From positions 1,333,169 to 1,397,168 of the forward strand of contig JAREIK010002254.1 in the NCBI GenBank assembly GCA_029783825.1: a stretch of 64,000 nucleotides of DNA. The letters run 5' to 3'. A program made the translations under genes and the position numbers. Below, in pieces: positions 11,140 to 21,770 of this stretch. Each line of letters begins with the position of its first letter. Position 1 is the stretch's first letter. The notes under the pieces are model-generated. The model searched no databases. It had not been told where the DNA came from and was given only the letters and a program-made list of their open reading frames with translations. This DNA is from Sapria himalayana (Eukaryota; Streptophyta; Magnoliopsida; Malpighiales; Rafflesiaceae).

Positions 11140-11240
11140 GGTTTAAAGTTCTTTCAGGCCAGACACACGAGTCGTGTTTGGCCCAACATGAGGCACGGTT
11201 CATGCCAGCCTGGCACGACCCAGTCCAAGGCACGGTTTTG
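11140..11240. repeat. Fragment related to the TAGGGGTGTCAA hAT family
   Basis: It holds words such as GAGGCACGGTTCATGCC, CCTGGCACGACCC and AAGGCACGG that recur at 13660 and in the complete element at 61011-61390. Termini are missing. Confidence 0.3.
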
Positions 11241-12480
11241 TGGATATATATATTGATCATCATGTATGCATCTGACGATATTACTCGTGGTCGTCTCAAT
11301 CTTCGATCTCATTTTTCATGAATTATCATTTGCAATCATCTCTTGTATCTTATCTTGAATACTTAATCTCGAATCTTCCAAGTTCTTCATGCATGCAAAT
11401 AACTCTATGATATTTGGTCACGATCTCAATCTTTTATATGAAATAATATTAGTTGCCACATAAAAAACATATTCCTGATGCTATGCAGGATATCAAACAT
11501 CATGAGTGGCACTCCACTATATTTTATAAATTTATTAATTATTAATTATTTTTTTAATTTATGATATTTGATTATATCATTTCACCTGTCGACCTATAAA
11601 TCTTATAATAAGCAGGCTGAAAGTAGGTCTGTAAAATACTAATTATCTTTTTATCTTCCAAAATATAATCAAAAAATTTATGATCATAATCAATTTTGTC
11701 ATATATTCCATGCTAAAATTATTATAGTATATGAAAGGGGTTAGCAAAGCTTAACCTAAACTGGATTCAGTTTGAAAGACTTAATCACTTAGTTGGACTT
11801 GCTTGTGATCTAATACATCATATTATTTGATGCATTGATTTACATGCCTCCTAAGATGGTCAATGTCACATGCACTCTTACATTTATATATCATTTCACA
11901 ATATATAAATTGTGTCACTTTTTTTTTAATATCTTTAGAATTTTTTTCTATATAATTTTAAAGTGCATCTATACATTTGTTTTTTATGTGACAAATGGGT
12001 GTAGGTCAATATAATTTAAAATAACCTAATTTTTGTAAATGACCCCCTTGTAGCATTTTTATTATTATCTATATCTACATCAATTTTAATATCATTACCA
12101 TTATATTTACTATTCATCATTTTTTAAAAATATTTATATTTATTAAAAAAACATAAAATTAATTTACAATAAAAACAAAAAATAAATATATCATAACTAC
12201 TTTGTTGTAAAATATTATACTTTGTACTGCACTGAACTACTTCCAATCTCAAGGCTCAACTAAATTTCTAGATTCTAATTATAATAAGATTGCACTACAT
12301 ATGTTATAGCCAATATGAATAAGCCTAAGTTGTAAAGTAAATATTAAAATAATAAAAAATTTGTAGAAAAATATTATATTTATGAATTCTCAATTTAGTC
12401 ATAGAGATTGGAGGAGATAGAGGAGAAATAATTTGAGAATTGAGATAAATTTAAAATGAAAATTCTAAATTTCATAATCT
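11238..12480 (+). repeat. Unclassified repeat B, copy 1 (inverted partner 14330-15512)
   Basis: Its reverse complement aligns collinearly with 14330-15512. Shared landmarks, read in the copy 2 direction, are ACAACAAAG, the block near TGATTATGAT, CCTACTTTCAG, TATTATA.GATT.TTAGGT, and the outer segment GATTCGA. Divergence is moderate with many indels. It has no coding capacity that I can see, and no TG...CA or TIR ends could be fixed. Confidence 0.65.
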
Positions 12481-12544
12481 CTAATAATACAGATTTGAAA
12501 ATAATAAAAAAGAACATTTTTTTATAATGTTTTTATTTATTTAT

Positions 12545-12572
12545 GCCAGAAATCCACAATCAGATTTCTGGC
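12545..12572. other. Perfect 10-bp stem-loop
   Basis: GCCAGAAATC at 12545-12554 pairs with GATTTCTGGC at 12563-12572 around an 8-base loop, in otherwise AT-rich sequence. No U-run terminator or function is suggested. Confidence 0.6.
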
Positions 12573-13589
12573 TTGTAGCATATGGAAATAATTTTATGGC
12601 TATGTATTTTTTAAATTGTTTTTTTAAAAGGCAGTGAGAGTGAGAGACCGTGACTCTCGAATGAAAATCAATTAGCTTCGTTGAGGCAAGTGTGACCATT
12701 GGCCAAGTAAGTCGAACCTGGCTTAGATGGTCATATATACTTTTTAAAAGAACCCCACCCCCTCAGGTGGTTGCCCAACAAAATATTACCCATGAACTAA
12801 AATCAACCATGTCATATTCACAATATATGGAAGCAATTATTTTGTTCAACATTTTTACAGAGGATGTAACAAGATAACACATAAGACAATTATGTCTTTT
12901 TTTTGATTACTCAAACGATCAAAAAGGATACAAATATTAATTACTTGAGATTGATAAAATATTAGTAAGTGTTCATATTATATATTTTTTTAAATATGAC
13001 TTATTATTAATCAAACATATTTTACTAATAAAAATTGTGAAAAAAAGAAATATTTAACAACTAATGCCATATGATACATGCCCTTATATAATTAGTGAAA
13101 GTGAATGAGCCAACTCACTTATTGAGTAATCTCATCAAAAGTATCAAAAGTAACTTATAAACAAATAAAAATTATAATACCCATCAATATGGTACGTCTA
13201 ATTCACAATACTTAGTTTTAAAAAAAAAAAGATAAGTTGAGGCATCATCAAGGTATTCGTTAAAAATAGTGATTATTTTATTGTTTGAAGGTATGTTATA
13301 GTAATTGGTTTATCCCAAATCTTTTTCCTAAAAAAAAATCATCCATCTCAATGTATTTTGTATGCTTGTGAAATATTAAATTGAAGACTATTTGTCTTGC
13401 TATTTAACTAGTATAGAAAAAAATAATTGAAAAAGAAATTACATACCTAATCTTCTCAAGCATATATAGCATCATAAGTATTTCACAAATAATTATCACC
13501 ATCACTCGAAATTTTATATATGTACTAAATCTAGAAATAATTATTTACCTATTACGTTTCTAATAAATAAGATTATTTCTAAGAAATAC

Positions 13590-13800
13590 GACCCATGGTA
13601 AGTGCCTGCTCGGCATCGCATAGTTCATAACAATGCCAAGACTTGGGTCAAGCCAGTTTGAGGCACGGCTCATGCCTTGCTGGGCCAAAGGCCATTGTGC
13701 ATCATACCAAGCTAGGCACAATTCGTGTGCCTGGCTAGGTGGCATGGTCCAACAGCATGGTAATCATGACCCAGGATCGAGAATGGGTCACACAAAATTG
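13590..13800. repeat. Fragment related to the hAT family, in the spacer between the B repeats
   Basis: It contains GAGGCACGGCTCATGCC, CTAGGCACAA and GTGGCATGGTCC words shared with the hAT-type copies elsewhere in the window. Neither the TAGGGGTGTCAA start nor the TTGACACCTCTA end is clear. Confidence 0.35.
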
Positions 13801-13944
13801 AATAATAAGATTTCTGTGACTCATTAGTGATCAGACTCGTTTATTTAAAAAAATCAGAATTTTTTTATTTTTTTTTTATTTTTATGTGTCACATCCATGT
13901 GGTAGGTTTTTAAATGAAACCCATCACGTTATGTGGCAGATGTT

Positions 13945-13964
13945 GTTGGGACTTAAGTCCCAAC
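13945..13964. other. Perfect 20-bp palindrome
   Basis: The half-site GTTGGGACTT is followed at once by its exact reverse complement, with no loop. It is isolated and no array or gene accompanies it. Confidence 0.8.
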
Positions 13965-14329
13965 GCCTCATGTCTCGTGGTCATGGACTCACACAAGCAT
14001 GCAACATCTAGCTACTGCTTTCTTCCTAGCCTAGCATATGCCTGCCACGAGGCGAACACGTGCACATGCCTGATAGACGAAACAACATAATAGTTTCTTT
14101 TGCCATCGAAAATGTGCATTCATATTCCAATTAAATCCGATGGATCATGACCATTGGAATAAATTCCAATGGATATAGCAAAAATCCGATGGCAGTTGAG
14201 TTTCTACCCATTTTAATATTAAAATCAATAAATAAATAAATCATTTTTAAATAAAAAAAATCAATAAATATAAATTAAGTAGTTAAAATTCCAATTTAGA
14301 GTTTTTTCTCTAATTTTTTTGTCTCTCTA

Positions 14330-15512
14330 TGGCTATGCCCTTTAGAAGTTGGAAATCAAAATAGCATCATATTTTTTTACAACAAAGCAAATCACAACTC
14401 ACAAGCATCAGTTCCAATTTCGATTACTCTTATGCCTAATGCTACCAGAATCTAAATATTTTTTTTATTTGTTTATAAACATAAATAATTTTTTTAAACA
14501 TTACTTAAAAAAATAATTAATAGCTAATACTGAATCTAATAATGATGAAATTAACTTCAATATAGAGATAGGTAATAATGATAACCTTATGGAAAGGTCA
14601 ACGGTCAAAACTATATTTTCGCCCATTATCTTGATTCAAACTCAAATGCCTAAAAAACAAAAAAATAAGAAATATTTCAATTATTTAGACTCACTTTAAG
14701 ATATTTAAAAAAATTTAGGAGTGTCGATAACGAATCGATACAATATATATATTATCAAACAAATATAAACATATAGAAAAAGAGATTGCACGAGTCACCA
14801 AAAGAGGCATGTCGATCAATGCACCTAAAAATATAGTACATTAGATCATAGAAATCCAACTAAGTGGTGGGATCTTTGAAGCTAGATTTATTTCAATTTT
14901 TTTGACCCCCTTCATATAATACAATGATTTAATGAGAGGTGACAAGACCAAACTGATTATGATTGTGAATTTTTTAATTAGATTTTTTGAAATATCCTAG
15001 GATAATCAATAACATGCTAACCTACTTTCAGCTTATTTATTATAGGATTCTTAGGTTCACATATACGAACGACATAATAAAATATTATAAGTTAAAAAAA
15101 TAATTAATTTTTAATGAATTTTGAAATTATAGTGAAGTAATATCTATGACTTATGATATCTAAACTAATCATGATGATATATCATTTATATATTTAATCA
15201 CCCACTATGTAGATTCTACATATAAACTTAATAAAAAAATTTAGGATTTTTTTAGATTCTTAATCATCGTGATGAAGGTAGTCAGTATTATGTAGTGGAA
15301 TTGATTTTAGATAGACGATCATGATTATGACCATATATCGTTGAGACACTTATATGTATGAAGTATTAAAAAGATTCGAAATTGGGTATTTATGATAAAG
15401 TAGAAGCATAAAAGTTACTAGTAGATGATGGCTCATGAGACTTAGAAGATATTGAGACCATCACTAGTGATACTATTAGATACTTGATGATAATAATTGC
15501 ATATATACACCA
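14330..15512 (-). repeat. Unclassified repeat B, copy 2 (inverted partner 11238-12480)
   Basis: It runs antiparallel to copy 1, so that the two face each other across about 1.85 kb (12480-14330). The well-kept core is 14890-15180, with the CCTACTTTCAGC block. No gene is seen. Confidence 0.65.
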
Positions 15513-16075
15513 ATCGACATTGTAATTGATTTGTATTTGCTGATATTGTATTTATTTTATGATTATTATTTTGATATAATATGATTCATATTCAATATTA
15601 TGATTATGATTTTTATGACTATTATTTTGAAAGTAGAGAGAAATTGAGATATTCCAAATCAAAAATTAGAATTCCCTTTATTCTATCACCATTATTGAAT
15701 TTATCTTTTTTAAAATAAAATTTTGAGGGGCTCAATTTAATGCCATCAAATTCACAATCTTAATTAAATAGGTTTCAAATTTTATAGCTAAATTTGGGTT
15801 AAACACATTCAGAATATTAATTAGGATTTGACAAACACATTAAAATTTAAAAATTCATAATTTCAAAATTTTGAAATTATGGTGCAAATTCAAAAATTGA
15901 GAATTTGGAAATTATTTTGCAAATTTATGAAATTCAAAATATCATAATTCAGTTTTCTTTATGAAATTCAGAAAAATGTAAAGAGTATAGTGAAAATTCA
16001 CAAATTCTTAATCATATGTGAAATATTATTTTGCTTCTCAAATTCATAAGTCCACACTACCCTGAGTATGTGTAT
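15513..16075. other. AT-rich stretch without genes
   Basis: It is rich in ATTTTGAAATT-like words, some in inverted orientation (15840-15960). Nothing else is supported. Confidence 0.5.
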
Positions 16076-16757
16076 CACCGTGTGCCTACACCATTGTGTG
16101 CATGCATGCATTGTGCTCATGCCTGCATTATGTGCATGCCTACATTGCGCACATGCCTGCATTGTGTGCATGCAAGCATTGTGCGCATGCCTGCATTATG
16201 TGCATGCCTGCATTATGTACATGCCTGCATTGTGCACATGCCTACATTGTGTGCACACATGTATTGTGCGCTCATTTACAATGCACTTTTTTTTTCTTTT
16301 TATTTATTTATTTATTTATTTATTTTTTCTTTCAATGCGCAATTGCCTGCATTGTGTGCTTGTCTACAATGTGCGCTGGCCTGCATTGTGCGCTCGTCTA
16401 CATTGCGCACTCGCCTGCATTACACGCTCGCCTGCGTTGTGTGCTCGTCTGCATTGCATGCTCACTTGCGTTGTGCTCTCGCCTGGATTGTGCGCTTGCC
16501 TGCATTATGTGCTCGCCTGCATTGCATGCTCGCCTTCATTGTGTGCTCGCCTGCATTGCGCGCTCGCCTGCGTTGTGCACTCGCCTGCATTGTGCATTGC
16601 GTGCTCGCTTGCATTGCGTGCTCGCCTTCATTGTGCGCTCGCCTTCATTGTGTGCTCGCCTACATTGGGTGCTCGCCTACATTGTGCGCTCGCCTGTGTG
16701 CTCGCCTGCATTGTGTACTTGCCTGCATTGTGTGCCCGCCTGCATTGTGTGCTCACC
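16076..16757 (+). repeat. 17-bp minisatellite, left part
   Basis: The unit is TGCATTGTGTGCTCGCC, with an early variant TGCATTGTGCGCATGCC. A (TTTA)n and poly(T) interruption sits at 16285-16335. The array resumes at 21771 after the copia insertion. Because 17 is not a multiple of three and no frame of the unit has a stop, all three forward frames stay open for 230-306 codons (for example 16031-16951). I regard these as artefacts. Confidence 0.9.
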
Positions 16758-17068
16758 TGTTGTTTTACAACAACTATTTCTTGTTTAACACAAGAAATTA
16801 TCAAGAACAGAAGCTTAAGAATGAAGAAGAAGAGATGAACAGAGAAGAAGAAGAGAGGAAGAGTTATCGCGCAGCAGAGGAATTCAAAACAATCAATAAT
16901 GATCCAGCAGCTAGGTCAAAAAAAATATCGGCTTTTATATCAGTCCGATAATTAAAACGCGTAAATTCATTAAAAAAAAACTTTACAGTAATGCACGATA
17001 ATTGCTCATTAAGGGCAAATCTGTAACTTCACTTCCTTATCCTAACACAATCGAATAGCCCATCAACA
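16758..17068 (-). repeat. 3' LTR of the young copia element
   Basis: It begins TGTTGTTTTACAAC and ends CATCAACA on the plus strand. A TATA box, CTGATATAAAAGCCG on the minus strand, lies at 16929-16943. Confidence 0.97.
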
Positions 17069-17986
17069 ATCCCCCCGATTCGATGTAGTTGGGGTCAGTC
17101 CAAGCTTTTCTCTCAAATAGATAAGCTTTTCTCTTGGTAAAGACTTTGTAAATATATCAGCTACTTGATCTTCAGTCCTGCAAAAAACCAACTTAACTTC
17201 ATTAGATTCAATCCTATCCTTAATGAAATGATATTTCAAACCTATGTGTTTAGTTCGGCTGTGCATTACCATATCATTCGCAATAGATATAGTGGATTGA
17301 TTATCACACAGAATCTTTGTTGGATATTTTTGGACTTTATCTAAGTCACCCAATAGTTTTCTAAGCCATAAGGCTTGAGAGGTTGCAACTGAAGCTGAAA
17401 CATATTCAGCTTCAGTAGTGGACAAAGCTACAGTTGATTGTTTCTTGGACTGCCAAGAAACTGCAGCAGTTCCAAGATTAAATACATATCCAGAGGTACT
17501 TTTGTAATCCTCTGGATTTCCTCCCCAATCACTATCACAGTAACCTATGATTTCTGTATGGTTAATTCTATGATATTTTAGACCTAAATTAAGTGTACCT
17601 TTGAGATATCTCAATATACGTTTGGCAGCACTTAAGTGTATATGATTCGGACAGTGCATAAAACGTGATAGCAAATGAACTGAAAAAACTATGTCAGGTC
17701 TGGTTGCTGATGCATACAGCAGACTGCCTATTAGGCTTCTGAAATTTTTTATATTTACTGGTTTACCCTTAGCTAAAAGAAGTTTCTGATTTACTTCTAA
17801 AGGGGTAGACACTGGTTTACAGTCACTCATTCCAAAGTTTTTCAATACTTGTTTAATGTATGAGGTTTGAGAAACTGACACACCACTTGTGTCTTGAATT
17901 ATTTCAAGTCCTAGGAATTGTTTTAAACTTCCTAGATCAGACATTTCATATCTAAATTCCATTTCTTTCTTAAAATTAATTATCAA
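17063..17986 (-). CDS. Copia polyprotein, C-terminal part: RT thumb, RNase H (downstream of a stop codon)
   Basis: This 307-residue frame continues directly, without shift, from the upstream gag-pol frame across a single TAA. It has no proper start of its own. It holds the RT end (MSDLGSLKQFLGLEI, then TRPDIVFSVHLLSRFM and RILRYLKGT) and RNase H with GYCDSDWGG (D151, D153), STTEAEY (E192, E194), LCDNQS (D228) and RTKHIGLKYHFI, ending with DIFTKSLPREK. RNase H removes the RNA strand during cDNA synthesis. The frame reads through the polypurine tract and stops with TGA inside the LTR. Without readthrough of the TAA this part would not be made. Confidence 0.93.
   Translation of the reverse strand: MIINFKKEMEFRYEMSDLGSLKQFLGLEIIQDTSGVSVSQTSYIKQVLKNFGMSDCKPVSTPLEVNQKLLLAKGKPVNIKNFRSLIGSLLYASATRPDIVFSVHLLSRFMHCPNHIHLSAAKRILRYLKGTLNLGLKYHRINHTEIIGYCDSDWGGNPEDYKSTSGYVFNLGTAAVSWQSKKQSTVALSTTEAEYVSASVATSQALWLRKLLGDLDKVQKYPTKILCDNQSTISIANDMVMHSRTKHIGLKYHFIKDRIESNEVKLVFCRTEDQVADIFTKSLPREKLIYLREKLGLTPTTSNRGDC
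17069..17076 (-). other. Polypurine tract of the young copia element
   Basis: The minus strand reads GGGGGGAT directly before the LTR start TGTTGATGG. The polyprotein frame runs through it. Confidence 0.85.
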
Positions 17987-20900
17987 TTATGTTATATTAC
18001 TTGTAAATATTATATCATCAACATACAAGGAAACAATCAAAATTCCAGAATTGTTATCTCTTTTAATATAGAGTGTAGGCTCACTCTTGCTTCTACTGAA
18101 TCCTTGATTCAGAAGATAAGAGTTGATTTGTTGATACCAAGCACGAGGAGCTTGTTTCAACCCATACAAGGCCTTATTTAATTTATAAACACAGTGTTCA
18201 CTCCCCTTTTTCACAAACCCAGGGGGTTGTTCTACATATATCTCTTCCTTAAGTTTTCCATTTAGAAAGGCAGATTTTATATCTAATTGGAATAAATTCC
18301 AACCTTTCTGTCCGGCTAAGGCTATTAAAAGCCTTATGGTTTCTAACCTTGCCACTGGAGCAAAGGTTTCATGGTAATCCAATCCAAGTTTTTGTGAGTA
18401 GCCTTTGGCTACCAATCGAGCCTTGTATACATGCCGATTTGAGTTTGATTTAAATTTAATTCTATAAATCCACTTAACACCTATACTGTGTTTATTTTGA
18501 GGTAAGTCAACTAAAGTCCAAGTGTTATTTTTCTCGATAACGGACATTTCTGTCTGCATCGCGTTGAACCAGAATTGATGTTTTACAGCCTCTTCATAGT
18601 TGAGTGTCTCAACTGAGGTGTAGTTACATCTCTGATAAATGTCCGACAGGTCTCTATACTTTACAGGGGTTATTTTACTAATTTCAGTTCTCGATTCAGA
18701 ATTAGATGATTTACAATCACTACGTTCAGAAACAGATTTGGACTTATATTGGGAATCATGTTCAGTAAAAGAATCACAATCAGAAATAATTTCAGAAGTA
18801 AAAGTAGAGGGTGAGCCGAAATCATACCTTGGAGCATTTTTAAATTTATAGCAGGTTGCACCAGTTTCTGTGCAACCATTTTCGGTTCCAGAATTAGCTT
18901 CAATTAAATTTCCATCCCACATGCTGTTTTCATCAATCAGAATATCTCTACTCACCAGAAATGTCTTTGTTTCTGGTGAGTACAGTCTGTAACCCTTGGA
19001 TTGCAGACTGTAGCCTACAAAAATACATTTTAGACTCTTGGAGTCTAATTTGGTTCTATGTGCACTTGGTATATGGGAGTAACAAACACTCCCGAATACC
19101 TTTAGGTGTTTAGCACTAGGCTTCCTACCAGTCCAGGCTTGCAATGGAGTTATGTTTTCCAGTGCTTTGGTTGGGCATCTATTGAGCAGGTACACAGAAG
19201 TGTACACTGCCTCTGCCCAAAAAAACTTTGGTAGGTTTTTCTGGTTTAACAATGTTCTGGCCATTTCCATTATGGTTCTATTTTTCCTCTCCACAACTCC
19301 ATTCTGTTGTGGTGAGTAGGCAGTGGTAAGTTGTCTAATTATTCCTTTAGATTCACAGTAATCTGTGAAATTTTGAGAGAGGAACTCACCTCCTCTGTCT
19401 GTTCTAAGTGACTTGACACTTAGACCAGATTGTCTCTCAACTAGTGGTAAAAGTTTCTTGAAGCATTCAAGTGCTTCAGACTTGTGCTTCAAGAAAAAAA
19501 CCCATATATATCTTGTGCAGTCATCTATAAATAACAGAAAATAACTACTATTGCCCAAGGATTTTACTGACATAGGACCACATATGTCAGCATGTAGTAA
19601 TTCCAGAGGTTGAGAAGCTTTCCAGACAGAGTGTTTCGGAAAGCTTCTTCTGGATTGTTTTCCCAGTGAACATACTTCACAGATAGAATTAGGTGGTGTA
19701 AGGTTTGAGGGCACACCAGTTACCAAATTATTTTGAAAAATATTTTTTAGGTCAGAGTAATTCAAATGCCCAAACCTTCTGTGCCATAGAGAGGTGACAG
19801 ATTGGACATTCATTGAGAATGCCTTATCTGTTTTCTCTGCAAATGTCAGTGGAAAACTTCTTCCACTTGACATTTTTACAATCCAGGAAGGTTTATTGCT
19901 ATTTTGGTCAAAAATTTTACATATTTTATTTTCAAACATCAATTTATAGCCTTTTTCAATTAATTGCCCGACACTTAGTAGGTTCTGGTCCAAGGCAGGA
20001 ACCATAAGTACATCTTTTATGAACTTTGTTCCAGAACAGGTGGGTACAGCCACTCTGCCCTTGCCTTGCGCCTGAACTAGTTCACCATTCCCCAATTTGA
20101 CTTGTGAATTTACTACTGGAAGTAAATCCACAAATATCTCTTCATTTCCAGACATGTGGTTTGAGTAGCCACTGTCCAGAAACCAAGTGTTTATTGAGTG
20201 TGTTTTTTCTGTCTCATTTACATAAAACAGATGTTCTACAGAACTTACTCGTTCTGTAAAACCAGCACTCTGATTATAGATATTTTTACAGTTCTTTGAA
20301 CTGTGCCCAAACTTTTTACAGTTTTGGCACTGATTTTGTTTTCTAAACCAACACTCTGTCGCAGTGTTGTTTAATCTCTTGCAAATAGTGCAAGAGATAA
20401 CTTGTTCCTTAGATGAGTCTGAAGAGGGAGTAGAAGGAGAGTGTGTTTTAATTTTATTTTTATTTTTATTTTTAGACTCATACCTTGATGTATTTTTCTT
20501 GTTCCTCATATCTCTGTATTGCACTTCAGCCTTATTGGGGCTGTCTTCCCATCTTGACTGCATTGCAGTCTCTGCAGAACTTTCTGCTCTCTTCAGTAGT
20601 CGACCTTCATAGGACTTCAGGGAGCTCAAAACTTGCTGGATGGAAAGTTTTGATAGGTCTTTAGTCTCCTCAATAACTGCCACAATAGCATCAAATTTAT
20701 CAGGCATGCATATTAAAAGTTTTTCAACCAATCGAGTCTCAGAGACATTTTCTCCATGAATCTTCAGTTGATTAACAATATCTAAGAACTGAGTTGAAAA
20801 CTCAGTAAGAGAATCTGAGTTTTTCATACTCAGATTCTCAAAGTCTTTTCTCAAGGAGTGCAGAAGAGCTCCTCGAGCCTTCTTATCTCCTTGATATTCC

Positions 20901-21181
20901 TCGATTAGGAGGTCCCATGCCTCCTTGGCTTGAGTACAGCCATGTAATCTAGGAAATATCGCATTACTTACACCCTGTTGGATGAAAAGTAATGCCTTAG
21001 CATTTAACTTCCTCAATTCCTTCTCTTGTAACAGCTCTTTACCTTCCAGAATAGAGAAATTAGGAGCTTCTTCATATCCAGAAACCACTATTTCCCATAT
21101 GTCTTGGGAGATAAATAACGTTCGCATTTTGACAAGCCAATAGTCAAAATTATCACCATCAAACAAGGGAATAGGAATCAA
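17987..21181 (-). CDS. Copia Gag-Pol polyprotein: gag, protease, integrase, RT (ends at a premature stop)
   Basis: This is a 1064-residue frame. The start at 21181 is the first ATG of the copia gag motif FDGDNFDYWLVKM. Domains in order: gag 1-260; zinc knuckle C285, C288, H293, C298 (a further C264/C267 pair lacks the H); protease DSG at 336-338; integrase zinc site H467, H472, C501, C504; integrase catalytic D532, D595, E631 with 35 residues between the last two; RT palm with LDIKSAFL (D967) and YVDD (D1055, D1056). The frame then meets TAA just past YVDD, and RT-RNase H continues in the same frame. The element makes capsids, cuts the polyprotein, copies its RNA and inserts the cDNA. Only the nonsense codon argues against autonomy. 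Confidence 0.96.
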   Translation of the reverse strand: MIPIPLFDGDNFDYWLVKMRTLFISQDIWEIVVSGYEEAPNFSILEGKELLQEKELRKLNAKALLFIQQGVSNAIFPRLHGCTQAKEAWDLLIEEYQGDKKARGALLHSLRKDFENLSMKNSDSLTEFSTQFLDIVNQLKIHGENVSETRLVEKLLICMPDKFDAIVAVIEETKDLSKLSIQQVLSSLKSYEGRLLKRAESSAETAMQSRWEDSPNKAEVQYRDMRNKKNTSRYESKNKNKNKIKTHSPSTPSSDSSKEQVISCTICKRLNNTATECWFRKQNQCQNCKKFGHSSKNCKNIYNQSAGFTERVSSVEHLFYVNETEKTHSINTWFLDSGYSNHMSGNEEIFVDLLPVVNSQVKLGNGELVQAQGKGRVAVPTCSGTKFIKDVLMVPALDQNLLSVGQLIEKGYKLMFENKICKIFDQNSNKPSWIVKMSSGRSFPLTFAEKTDKAFSMNVQSVTSLWHRRFGHLNYSDLKNIFQNNLVTGVPSNLTPPNSICEVCSLGKQSRRSFPKHSVWKASQPLELLHADICGPMSVKSLGNSSYFLLFIDDCTRYIWVFFLKHKSEALECFKKLLPLVERQSGLSVKSLRTDRGGEFLSQNFTDYCESKGIIRQLTTAYSPQQNGVVERKNRTIMEMARTLLNQKNLPKFFWAEAVYTSVYLLNRCPTKALENITPLQAWTGRKPSAKHLKVFGSVCYSHIPSAHRTKLDSKSLKCIFVGYSLQSKGYRLYSPETKTFLVSRDILIDENSMWDGNLIEANSGTENGCTETGATCYKFKNAPRYDFGSPSTFTSEIISDCDSFTEHDSQYKSKSVSERSDCKSSNSESRTEISKITPVKYRDLSDIYQRCNYTSVETLNYEEAVKHQFWFNAMQTEMSVIEKNNTWTLVDLPQNKHSIGVKWIYRIKFKSNSNRHVYKARLVAKGYSQKLGLDYHETFAPVARLETIRLLIALAGQKGWNLFQLDIKSAFLNGKLKEEIYVEQPPGFVKKGSEHCVYKLNKALYGLKQAPRAWYQQINSYLLNQGFSRSKSEPTLYIKRDNNSGILIVSLYVDDIIFTSNIT

Positions 21182-21439
21182 ACCCGAGTTTGATGTGTTT
21201 TGAGTTTTTGAAAATATATCTTAAGAACAGCTTGAAAAAATATGAACAGATGGTTCAGGTTTTGTAAAAAATAAGTTTTAAAAAACCACAAACCCTTTAG
21301 ATCTTGCTAGATCTGGTTAGATCTATGCTCGATCTTAAGAAATTTGTGAAATATATTTAGGTTTTCAGAGAACGCCCAACTGGAGAAATTAGATTTGAAT
21401 ATTGTTCAAAAATAATTTCAATCACAGTTAAGTAACGAT

Positions 21440-21451
21440 GCTCTGATACCA
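21440..21451 (-). other. Primer binding site (initiator tRNA-Met) of the young copia element
   Basis: The minus strand reads TGGTATCAGAGC, the usual 12-base match to the 3' end of initiator tRNA-Met, three bases inside the 5' LTR. Confidence 0.95.
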
Positions 21452-21454
21452 CAA

Positions 21455-21765
21455 TGTTGTTTTACAACAACTATTTCTTGTTTAACACAAGAAATTATCA
21501 AGAACAGAAGCTTAAGAATGAAGAAGAAGAGATGAACAGAGGAGAAGAAGAGAGGAAGAGTTATCGCGCAGCAGAGGAATTCAAAACAATCAATAATGAT
21601 CCAGCAGCTAGGTCAAAAAAAATATCGGCTTTTATATCAGTCCGATAATTAAAACGCGTAAATTCATTAAAAAAAAACTTTACAGTAATGCACGATAATT
21701 GCTCATTAAGGGCAAATCTGTAACTTCACTTCCTTATCCTAACACAATCGAATAGCCCGTCAACA
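21455..21765 (-). repeat. 5' LTR of the young copia element, with TATA box
   Basis: It matches the other LTR at 309 of 311 positions. The TATA box at 21626-21640 would start transcription toward lower coordinates. The leader between primer site and ATG is about 260 bases (21182-21439). Confidence 0.97.
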
Positions 21766-21770
21766 TCACC

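Larger units (their letters stand above)
16758..21765 (-). mobile_element. Young Ty1/copia retrotransposon, nearly intact
   Basis: It has 311-bp LTRs at both ends, flanking TCACC duplications (16753-16757 and 21766-21770), a perfect 12-base initiator-tRNA primer site, a G-run polypurine tract and one long gag-pol frame in copia order (protease, integrase, RT, RNase H). The LTRs differ at two positions only (16845/21542 and 17062/21759), which is 0.6 percent. It landed inside the 17-bp minisatellite. The one lesion I see is an in-frame stop in pol at 17987. Lineage within copia is not certain; gag resembles Tork or Ivana types. Confidence 0.97.

Noticed and set aside
16031..16951. Three overlapping forward frames of 230-306 residues rich in Cys, His and Ala
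   Set aside because: They are translations of the 17-bp minisatellite, open in every frame, and the longest runs on into the copia LTR. No domain or start context supports a gene.
18639..20612. Plus-strand frames opposite the copia polyprotein
   Set aside because: Antisense shadows of a clear gag-pol frame.
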